Shown: positions 6,819 through 13,431 of the stretch, piece after piece
Layout of the letters: each line of letters opens with the position of its first letter
Numbering within the stretch: position 1 is the stretch's first letter
The notes under the pieces: generated by a model
The model's database searches: none
What the model saw: the letters and a program-made list of their open reading frames with translations, nothing else
Told to the model about the DNA's origin: nothing
Assembly (NCBI GenBank): GCA_030849805.1
Contig: JASANZ010001753.1
Location: 1-13,431, forward strand
DNA from: Sergeia podlipaevii
Taxonomy: Eukaryota > Euglenozoa > Kinetoplastea > Trypanosomatida > Trypanosomatidae
Reading direction: 5' to 3'
Length of the DNA stretch: 13,431 nucleotides
Translations under genes and position numbers: made by a program

Positions 6819-9800
6819 CTTGAGTGCATCTTCAGCAGTAGTAGGCACCAACGCCAAGGCTATTGACATTAGAGACTACTATGGACTGGACTCTATTGAT
6901 CTAGGTGGTTCTAGTGATGAATCGCCAGGGACGACAGGGGCCACCACTACCACCACCGCATCGGTTGTGCGTCAGCAGCAACAGCGGCAGCAGCACCGAC
7001 GCGGAAGAGGCGTACGTGTCGTCCTGATTGACACGGGACTCGATGAACACTACGTGAGTGTTAGCGGAAATTGCGTTCGTTGCGTGAGTGTGGTACCGAA
7101 TGTGGCGTGCAGCGCGAGGGGCTTTGAGCACGGGACTCACAGTGCAAGTGTACTAGCAGGAAACCTATGGGTGAACACCTCATCAGTGCGCAGCGGCGGC
7201 GGCGGCGGAGGAAGCGATGCTTCCTCCTCTTCTTCTTCTTCCTCCTCCATCTCCTTTGTTGGAATGGCGCCAGAGGCGGAAGTTCTCATGATACGCGCGT
7301 TTGATACGAACGGCCGCACGAGTCCCCAGTTTCTGCTCGCAGCTTTGAACGAAACGCTGAGAGCGCATCCACACGTGCTAAGTCTCTCCTACGGTGCTGT
7401 GGATTACTACAGTACCCCTGCTATCTCATTACTCCTCGCGAGGTTAGCGGTGGAGGAGAGTGTTACTATTGTGGTTGCCTCTGGTAATGAAGGACCTCTT
7501 TTTGGTGGTGTGCTGAGTCCAGCGGATCAACCGTGGGTACTCTCTGTAGGATCAGTGAGGGCAGAAAGGAAAAAGAAAGTTGGAAAAGGACGTGGCGGCG
7601 GCGGATATCACCGTTTTGTGTCTAGTTTTTCCGGTCGTGGGCCAACTACGTGGGAGCTGCCCTTTGGCTCTGGCCGCGTGAAGCCTGATCTTGTCGCTCT
7701 AGGCGAGAATGTGCTTGCCGTGGATGGCATTCGACGCCAGAAGGTGAGACAGGTAAAGAACAGAGGAAACAAGGAAAGATATGGTTACGCTCACCAGCAT
7801 GAACCAGGGAACTTGGTGAAGAACTGCGAGGGAAGTTTTCTCTTGAATGCTAGTGAAGGCCATGATGTCAAGTTAAAGTGCGAAGAACGAAAAGCAGAAG
7901 AAGAAGAGCCAGCAGCAGTAGCAAGTTCACCATCACCAGAAGCAATGAAAACTCAATTGCGGCGGTTATCTGTGAGTGGCACAAGCGTAGCCGCTCCTAT
8001 TGTGGCAGGCGCTGTGGCGCTCTGCGTGGAGGCGCTATTGCGCAATGAAGTCCCACGGAGCGCTATACATGCTGGTCTCATCAAGTCTATACTTTTCCGC
8101 ACTGCCACTGTTCTTACACCACCACCTGTGCCGCGCACACGTAGCAATGCGAAGCGTGCTGGTCATCACCAATGGCAGGGCAGCCATCCAACAACGCCGC
8201 TGATGCGTAGGACTTTACCAGCATCCGTGTCTAGTGATGTGTATAGTGGTGTACCACTCCTTCGAACTTATCAGCGTTATGTCGATACACTGCGTTACTC
8301 GATATATGCTCAAGGTGCTGGTGAGTTGCAACCTCGCGGTGCTCTTCAGTGGATTGAAGCGTATAACTGGTCATCTCTGTACTCATCATCCTTCATGGAA
8401 AGGCACGAATTCACCTTTCTCCCACCACGTCTGGTAGTGGGCAACACTGCTGCTGACGATGGTGGCGAGGAGGAGGGGAAGGAGGCATGCCTCTACTTGT
8501 GGCCCTACTGTGAGCAGCCACTTTTCCCTGGTGCCACACCACTTGTGTTTAATGTGACAGTGCATACATTCAATGGCGGGGTAGATAGGAAGGACGACAA
8601 TACGGCAGCTTGTTTTAATCGCTATAAAGTGCACGTTGAAGCTGTGACAGCGGTTGCCGAAGAACGTCAAGAAGAAGAAGGTCACAGTGGGGCTTCTCAC
8701 TTTCCGTGGCGGCGGCGGTGGTGGCGCAGTCGCCAAAATGAAAACGTGCGGGAAGTTACTGTGAACATTTCAAGTGATGACGTGGCACGACGGCTGTTAG
8801 AGGTGCGCGTGATGGCAGTTCCTTCGACAGTGACTACTAGCATGTCTGTGGGGTTTTCTTCCACACTTTCTGTTGTGCTATCCTGTCCTGAGTCCTACTA
8901 CGCAACAACCAAAGAAGAAGCGATGGGAGCTGGGGAAAGGCACCTCTTCTTGGATCACCTGCTTTCTTCGTTAAGTCCTTCTTTTCGTGAGCTCCGCGTG
9001 CGCGGTTACATTTGTGCGATGTGCGACGCTAGCAACGAAACACTGGATGATATCTCCTCTTCTTTTCCTTTTTCAAAATTGGAGCGCCAGCAGCAGCGTC
9101 TTCATCGATGTCAAATCCATAATGCACTACCCTTTTCTGTGTCACTTATTCGTCCCCCACCGCGCGCGCAGCGAGTCCTTCTCGATACCTCCCTCCAGTG
9201 GTTAAACCCTGTTGAGGCTTCACGTGCCTTTGTGCCTGGTGACAATCCTCGAGACACCATCGACGAGATAGGCAATCATAACCACGCGGAGGGTGCACAG
9301 CAACACCATGCACGCGTCCGAACGCGTAGCCAACAGCTGCGCGAAGGGAGTGTTGGTGGTGGTGATGTCGCTCATGCACACTACGGAGAAGTCTACGGTG
9401 ATCATCCTCACACGAACCTTGCGCCGCTCTTCATTTACATGAGGCACGAGCTTGGCCTCTACGTTGAGTATTTTCCGGTCTTCTCACGTTCATCTGCGTC
9501 GCTTATTGCTTCCCCCGCTATGGACCGTGGAGGCACTGGCGCCACCAATCATCGCGCACGTGGGCTGCGGTCTCTTCTTTTATCGCGAGTCGGGACGCTT
9601 CTGCTGCTTGACCCAGAGCTCCCGCTTCTGCGTCAGGGACGCCGCGCTCTCACTCATGCTGTACGCGATGAAGGACTCCATGTTGTTTTGGTCACCGACT
9701 GGTACAGCGAAGGACTTGCGCGGCACATAAGCGCTTCTTCTGGGTATCGATTGAAACACGCACCATCTGTTTCATCCAGAAGGGATGGGGACGCAGTTAC

Positions 9801-11061
9801 TAGCGGTGGCAGTGGAGGCGGTGCCTCTGAAGAAGAAGTATTCGGGTCTGGGGATGATAACCGGTATCACCTAATCAGCCCGGAAGACTCCCACAAGAAG
9901 TTCCCTAGTGCTTCGCACGAAGAACTCAACGGCACGTGTCACGTGCCTTCTATCAATCAGTGGCTGCGCGAGGTCACTGCAGATCTACCGGACTCTTTGC
10001 AACTCTCGGAGCAAGAGGTGTGGGATGGGCCTCTGATGATTCGCGCTGGCACGCGTGGGTGGCGCTCAGTGGGCACACTCAACAGTGCCGGAAGGGTGTA
10101 CTTGCAGTCCCGCAAAGTGGCGAGACGAGGAGGAGGAGAAGGGCACATTAATGTCTCAGTGAGGGTTTGTAATGTGCATCCTGAATGGTCCGCGAAGCAG
10201 TCTGAGCTCTTTCGTGGCCAAGCATCATCAACGTCCGAGGCGCTTTCGCATAATAGCGGCATTATTGGATTTATATTCCCATCACCACACCTGCACACGG
10301 TTGCTGCTGATGGCGATGATGATGTGTCCACTAGTGGGCCTTCTTCTCCTTTGTCTTGGAGGGGCCGCATTGCGTTACTTAGCGACTCCAACTGCCTCTC
10401 GCTTCCCCGGAAGATCATGCAGGTGCTGCTTTTCACTCTCGCAGGCACCGAAGAAGGGGACCTTGGGGACTCTGAAGTGACGCGCTTGATGAAGCAGGAG
10501 GGCACTTCAAGTAGTGTTTGCTTTGAACTCATTAAAGAACTTCTGGCCGCTGTACTCAGTGGCGACCCCTCGTGGTTTACAGAGCGCCAGTCAGGTTTCG
10601 TGTGCCACAGCAACCGTGAAGGCAACCATCTTCACCATCACCAAAAGCAGCAGTACACACACAGACCAAGCAGTCAAAACAGAGGTGAAGACGACCACCA
10701 AGTTGAAGCAGAAGATACAGTAGAAAGAGCGGAGCGCGTGGAGAGCGAGTTCCTTCGTCACTACGAAACAATAGTTTCTGGTACTCACAGAGAGGCAATA
10801 AGCGAGACAGTGATGGCGCTACTAGCAGATGTGGCTCTTCCGGAACACGCTTGGTCAGCTGCAACTACACAACGCGAGGACATCTCACAAGGGCTTGTTG
10901 TGCATTACCATGCAGACTGGCTGAGACGTGAGGTCCCAGTGAAGTCCCAGTCAAGCGCTATCACTTTTATTGGCATCCTTATCGTGGGCTTTGTTGCAAT
11001 GGCTGCAGTCGTGGTGAAGACGTGCGCGAAGATAGAAGAGAGGCACTTCAAAGTGGACTGA
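6742..11061 (+). CDS. Membrane-anchored subtilisin-like serine protease, site-1 protease (MBTPS1/SKI-1) type, family S8
   Basis: 1439 residues. Residues 1-30 are a hydrophobic signal peptide. The S8 catalytic set is intact: Asp97 (VVLIDTGLDEHY), His130 (FEHGTHSASVLAG), Asn249 (VVASGNEGPLFGG) and Ser415 (SGTSVAAPIVAGAV). Site-1-protease hallmarks outside the core are also present: SFSGRGPTTWELPFGSGRVK after Asn249, LYLWPYCEQPLFPG at 584-597, RVLLD at 811-815, DHPHTN at 887-892, TDWYSEG at 985-991 and LLSDSNCLS near 1213-1221. One membrane span (about 1407-1425) is followed by a 14-residue tail, so the protease domain faces the lumen of the secretory pathway. In animals this enzyme cuts SREBP and ATF6 precursors in the Golgi; the substrate here is unknown. 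Oddities: only about 65 residues separate the signal peptide from the catalytic Asp domain, so no normal prodomain is visible; a Gly/Ser run (150-172) is inserted after the His motif; about 75 extra residues (333-407) sit just before the catalytic Ser. Human S1P is 1052 residues. The ATG at 6742 is the first in this frame; the open frame extends upstream without an ATG. Confidence 0.92.
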   Translation: MRNTLFYFSLLLLRVLVALLLVSCGSLSASSAVVGTNAKAIDIRDYYGLDSIDLGGSSDESPGTTGATTTTTASVVRQQQQRQQHRRGRGVRVVLIDTGLDEHYVSVSGNCVRCVSVVPNVACSARGFEHGTHSASVLAGNLWVNTSSVRSGGGGGGSDASSSSSSSSSISFVGMAPEAEVLMIRAFDTNGRTSPQFLLAALNETLRAHPHVLSLSYGAVDYYSTPAISLLLARLAVEESVTIVVASGNEGPLFGGVLSPADQPWVLSVGSVRAERKKKVGKGRGGGGYHRFVSSFSGRGPTTWELPFGSGRVKPDLVALGENVLAVDGIRRQKVRQVKNRGNKERYGYAHQHEPGNLVKNCEGSFLLNASEGHDVKLKCEERKAEEEEPAAVASSPSPEAMKTQLRRLSVSGTSVAAPIVAGAVALCVEALLRNEVPRSAIHAGLIKSILFRTATVLTPPPVPRTRSNAKRAGHHQWQGSHPTTPLMRRTLPASVSSDVYSGVPLLRTYQRYVDTLRYSIYAQGAGELQPRGALQWIEAYNWSSLYSSSFMERHEFTFLPPRLVVGNTAADDGGEEEGKEACLYLWPYCEQPLFPGATPLVFNVTVHTFNGGVDRKDDNTAACFNRYKVHVEAVTAVAEERQEEEGHSGASHFPWRRRWWRSRQNENVREVTVNISSDDVARRLLEVRVMAVPSTVTTSMSVGFSSTLSVVLSCPESYYATTKEEAMGAGERHLFLDHLLSSLSPSFRELRVRGYICAMCDASNETLDDISSSFPFSKLERQQQRLHRCQIHNALPFSVSLIRPPPRAQRVLLDTSLQWLNPVEASRAFVPGDNPRDTIDEIGNHNHAEGAQQHHARVRTRSQQLREGSVGGGDVAHAHYGEVYGDHPHTNLAPLFIYMRHELGLYVEYFPVFSRSSASLIASPAMDRGGTGATNHRARGLRSLLLSRVGTLLLLDPELPLLRQGRRALTHAVRDEGLHVVLVTDWYSEGLARHISASSGYRLKHAPSVSSRRDGDAVTSGGSGGGASEEEVFGSGDDNRYHLISPEDSHKKFPSASHEELNGTCHVPSINQWLREVTADLPDSLQLSEQEVWDGPLMIRAGTRGWRSVGTLNSAGRVYLQSRKVARRGGGEGHINVSVRVCNVHPEWSAKQSELFRGQASSTSEALSHNSGIIGFIFPSPHLHTVAADGDDDVSTSGPSSPLSWRGRIALLSDSNCLSLPRKIMQVLLFTLAGTEEGDLGDSEVTRLMKQEGTSSSVCFELIKELLAAVLSGDPSWFTERQSGFVCHSNREGNHLHHHQKQQYTHRPSSQNRGEDDHQVEAEDTVERAERVESEFLRHYETIVSGTHREAISETVMALLADVALPEHAWSAATTQREDISQGLVVHYHADWLRREVPVKSQSSAITFIGILIVGFVAMAAVVVKTCAKIEERHFKVD

Positions 11062-11315
11062 GGGATGGGGAAAAGGACAAAACATTCGGATATAGGGAGA
11101 GAAATTCCTTGTCTATCTGTCTATCTTATTTTTTTTGACTGGTGCCTTTGTTTTTGTCCCTTGACTATATATATATATTGGTTTCTTGCTTGCATTTTCG
11201 AAAAGAAACTTTTTAAAAATCATAAGCACACAACTCTCTTTCTCTGTTGTGGTCATTGTGGCTTTAAAAAAAAAAAATCAAATCATGTTGGTACTTACTC
11301 TCACACACACATACG

Positions 11316-11356
11316 TCTTTTTCTTTCTTGTTTCTCTCTCTGTTGCATTTTTACAG
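11316..11356 (+). promoter_or_regulatory. Predicted trans-splice acceptor for the 430-aa gene
   Basis: A pyrimidine-rich tract ending TTTTTACAG places an acceptor AG at 11355-11356; further AGs follow at 11360-11361 and 11375-11376. Another possibility is the tract at 11408-11423 with AG at 11431-11432, which would leave only three nucleotides before the ATG at 11436. No ATG lies between any of these sites and the gene start. Confidence 0.45.
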
Positions 11357-11386
11357 ATCAGTGACTCTGTTCACAGCGTCACCTTG

Positions 11387-11407
11387 TTTTTTTTTTAAAA
11401 AAAAAAA
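11387..11407. repeat. T10/A11 palindrome in the likely 5' UTR
   Basis: Ten T followed directly by eleven A, a near-perfect inverted repeat about 30 nt before the start codon. If it stays in the mRNA it could fold only as a hairpin with a forced small loop. If the acceptor at 11432 is used it would be removed. Confidence 0.7.
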
Positions 11408-11435
11408 CTTTTTCTCCTATTCTATAAAAAAGAAA

Positions 11436-12728
11436 ATGAGAGCGGCGCGCAAGCCCGTTAAGCGAGCATTGCCCTACAGCACCTACACAAGTACTGTCCT
11501 CCCAGCTGCCTACGCGGTAGAGCAGCAAAGGCACGAGGAATGGAAGAAGAAGCGCACTGACCGCAATCCACTCAAGCGCATGATGGGCCGTATTGCCTCC
11601 GCGATCGTCGACACCTTCCGAGGCCGAGCGGGACCACCACCGCTGCAAGCGGGTGATATATTAAGAGATTTTCCCTTTTACACTCAGGTCTCTGAGGTGT
11701 GCTACTTCTCTACACACCCCAGCTTGTGCGGTGATGTCTTTGGTGTTCACCACGGAGAGAAGTTGCGTTTTGGGGCTGGACTGTGGGCTGGACGGACCGC
11801 CGTGGTCATTGGTGTGCGTGGTGGTCGCTTGTGGATCGTGCTTTCTGGTGAGAGCACCGCGCGTGTGCTGCCGGTGCCAGATGCAGCCGCAGTACTAGTT
11901 GAGGCCGAGGAGGATGGTGATGGTGATGCGAGCAGCAGTGGCATGGTCAAGGGCATGAATGTGGACAGCGAGTCTTGCTCTGTATGGGGTATCTTGCGGC
12001 GGTATTATCAATTTACGAAGTGCGTTACCAGTGAAAGCGATACGGCAGGTGGGAAGAAGAAGAAGAAGAAGACCATGGACAATCATGGCTCATCATCAGC
12101 ACCAGGAGTAGGGAGCGAGAGTGGGATTTCTCAAAGTCATCATCATCAGATTACTAAGCAGCTGCACCCTTACAGAAACGATGAAGAGAAGGGAGAAGAT
12201 GTCGAGGAGGGGGACGAAGAGGATCCTCTACATGTGCTCTCCGACGAGTTTCTCGCGCAAGTGCAAGAGGCCGCAAGACGCATGTACTCAACGGAGCAAA
12301 TTTCATTCCTGCAACGAGCGCCAGATCTGTTTGCTGCGATTGTGGACACAACAGTAGCAGCAGCAGCAGATGTGTATAGAGGCGAGGATGCCGTTGATGA
12401 TGATGGAGTGAATGGGGGGAATAAGCGTCTTGTGGGGGGCAGTGATGATGAAGAGGAAGGAAGTTGGTCAATTGGAAAGGGCCACGCACAGGACTCTGGG
12501 CAATGGCCGCTCTCTCCACTGCTCTCTACAAGCCAACGTGCGTCGTCGCCATCTATGTACGATGCCATCGCCGCTGATGTGAAGGGGGAGAAGAAGCTGA
12601 TTTTGCTAACACCACGTATTGTGCTTGCGACGGGCACTGTTGGGTGGGCGGGTGAGGGCAATGTTATGGTAAACAGCGGGGGTGTCGAACACTTTCGCGC
12701 TTCTTTATCAGCTTCAGTGGTGCTGTGA
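11436..12728 (+). CDS. Hypothetical protein, 430 aa, not recognised
   Basis: The frame is open from about 11328, but the part before 11436 has no ATG and reads Lys/Phe-rich homopolymer DNA, so the start is set at the first ATG, 11436. Residues 1-60 are basic (KPVKR, EEWKKKR, PLKRMMGR). Residues 72-148 look like a compact, conserved-type domain: GDILRDFPFYTQ, then GDVFGVHHGEKLRFGAG, then GRTAVVIGVRGGRLWIVLSG ending in RVLPVP. The alternation of short strands and the VIGVxxGRLW pattern recall a small beta-barrel (KOW/SH3-like), but I cannot assign a family. Residues 150-265 are low complexity, with a Lys6 run at 207-212 and acidic stretches. Residues 266-313 could form amphipathic helices (LSDEFLAQVQEAARRMYSTE and on). 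The C-terminal 45 residues are again hydrophobic/structured (KKLILLTPRIVLATGTVGWA). No signal peptide or membrane span is evident. Function unknown. Confidence 0.75.
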   Translation: MRAARKPVKRALPYSTYTSTVLPAAYAVEQQRHEEWKKKRTDRNPLKRMMGRIASAIVDTFRGRAGPPPLQAGDILRDFPFYTQVSEVCYFSTHPSLCGDVFGVHHGEKLRFGAGLWAGRTAVVIGVRGGRLWIVLSGESTARVLPVPDAAAVLVEAEEDGDGDASSSGMVKGMNVDSESCSVWGILRRYYQFTKCVTSESDTAGGKKKKKKTMDNHGSSSAPGVGSESGISQSHHHQITKQLHPYRNDEEKGEDVEEGDEEDPLHVLSDEFLAQVQEAARRMYSTEQISFLQRAPDLFAAIVDTTVAAAADVYRGEDAVDDDGVNGGNKRLVGGSDDEEEGSWSIGKGHAQDSGQWPLSPLLSTSQRASSPSMYDAIAADVKGEKKLILLTPRIVLATGTVGWAGEGNVMVNSGGVEHFRASLSASVVL

Positions 12729-12976
12729 AGAAGGAAAGGAAGGAAAGCATGAGGGATAGAGAAATGCATAAACAAGGAGGATATGTAGCACTCAAAAATA
12801 AAAAAAATAATTAAAAAAAGTACATATTTATTGTGAGAGATGACTTGCAGATGGCATAATGAACGATCTCTTTGATGCAGTATTCATTCTTTTTTTTTTT
12901 TCTGCGACTACGATCCTGCCATATCTTTTTTTTTTTCACTCCGCTTGGCCCACTTTCTCTGTTTTGTTTTTCTTTT

Positions 12977-13000
12977 ATGATGATGATGATGATGATGATG
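12977..13000. repeat. (ATG)8 microsatellite
   Basis: Eight perfect ATG units in non-coding spacer. On the minus strand it would read Ile in one frame. It is a slippage repeat, not a set of start codons with coding downstream. Confidence 0.9.
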
Positions 13001-13261
13001 ACTGTCATCTCGCGTGCTGCATGAAAGCTTCTTAACACGCAGTACGATCAGTCCATGAAGTGCAGGGCGTTCGAGCTCATATAGCAAAAAAGAAAAGAAA
13101 AGGAGGAAGAAGAAAAGAAATTTTTAAAAAAGACTGTCATATACAAGTGTGGGCTCTCTTTCTGCCGTATTATATACTTAGGAAGAAAGCAAAACCATAC
13201 ATCACATACAAACATTTTTTTAAATCTTTTCTTTCTTTCTTTTCTTTGATTTTTTATCATT

Positions 13262-13326
13262 TGATCTTCTCCTATTTTTTTTTTTCCTTAGCTTCTCTTT
13301 CGTTGTTGTTGTTGTTGTTTTTTTAG
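13262..13326 (+). promoter_or_regulatory. Predicted trans-splice acceptor for a gene beyond the window
   Basis: T-rich tract (13266-13288), then CCTTAG with AG at 13290-13291, a further pyrimidine tract including a (GTT)6 repeat (13302-13319), and TTTTTTAG with AG at 13325-13326. The following 105 nt have no ATG and look like a 5' UTR. This suggests that the + strand gene array continues to the right. Confidence 0.45.
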
Positions 13327-13431
13327 ACTCACATATACGCGCGCAGCAAGCGTAGGTGCTCAGCAGTGGGCTTTGAAAAAGTTGTGAGAGAAAAGGTGTA
13401 AAGAGAGAAGGAGAGAAGGGGGGGGTGAAGA

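Larger units (their letters stand above)
11062..11435. other. Spacer between the protease gene and the unrecognised 430-aa gene
   Basis: No gene seen. It contains T-runs (11130-11137), a short TA repeat (11166-11179), an A11 run near 11266-11277, a pyrimidine-rich stretch (11316-11354) and a T10/A11 palindrome (11387-11407). Confidence 0.7.
12729..13431. other. Downstream spacer and probable 5' flank of the next gene
   Basis: No gene seen. It holds purine-rich DNA just after the stop codon, A- and T-runs (12795-12817, 12891-12901, 12927-12936), an ATG repeat (12977-13000), an A/G-rich stretch (13085-13130), and pyrimidine tracts from 13205 to 13325. The end of the window is purine-rich (13375-13431, with a G8 run near 13419-13426) and contains no ATG after 13326. 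Confidence 0.7.

Noticed and set aside
9957..10625. 222-codon minus-strand frame inside the protease gene
   Set aside because: It lies antisense to the well-supported site-1-protease motifs and has no recognisable family. It is a shadow of the + strand gene.
12170..12775. 201-codon minus-strand frame over the 430-aa gene
   Set aside because: Ser/Pro-rich shadow of an acidic, repeat-containing + strand frame, with no splice-acceptor context on the minus strand.
13066..13080. GTTCGA at about 13069, resembling a tRNA B-box
   Set aside because: The flanking bases cannot form the T-arm or acceptor stem, and no A-box lies at a proper distance. The copy inside the NDK-like gene near 2276 is coding sequence.
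1..13431. Retrotransposon, SIDER-like element, CRISPR array or defence island
   Set aside because: No reverse transcriptase or transposase-like frame, no regular spacer-repeat pattern, and no element signature I could recognise; the repeats are all simple microsatellites or homopolymers.

Overview
The window looks like nuclear DNA of a trypanosomatid (kinetoplastid). It holds four long, intron-free genes, all on the + strand. Each gene is preceded by a pyrimidine-rich tract and an AG dinucleotide, as expected for spliced-leader trans-splicing of a polycistronic transcript. The spacers are AT-rich and full of T-runs, TA, TG and trinucleotide microsatellites, while the coding parts are clearly richer in G+C. 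All four genes read with the standard code and end in TAA or TGA. The genus cannot be fixed from the sequence; a Leishmania-like relative is possible but unproven.

Layout: positions 1-1885 carry no convincing gene and hold G-rich DNA, AUUUA-rich DNA and microsatellites. Positions 1886-2650 encode a 254-aa nucleoside-diphosphate-kinase-like protein with a C-terminal Dpy-30 motif, the architecture of the ciliary protein NME5 / radial-spoke RSP23; the catalytic histidine is missing. Positions 3318-6170 encode a 950-aa, mostly low-complexity protein with a DUF5522-like cysteine module near the C-terminus and a degenerate, cysteine-poor copy near the N-terminus. Positions 6742-11061 encode a 1439-aa membrane-anchored subtilase of the site-1 protease (MBTPS1/SKI-1) type with an intact Asp/His/Asn/Ser set. 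Positions 11436-12728 encode a 430-aa protein that I do not recognise. The sequence after 12729 is spacer and ends with a likely splice acceptor for a further + strand gene beyond the window.

Nothing suggests that the four genes form one pathway. In trypanosomatids, neighbouring genes in a transcription array are usually functionally unrelated, and individual control lies in UTRs. The most notable points are the two out-of-frame upstream ATGs that overlap the protease start, the missing prodomain and the large insertion next to the catalytic serine in the protease, the catalytically dead NDK, and the split DUF5522-like pair. I see no tRNA, rRNA, mobile element, CRISPR array or defence system.
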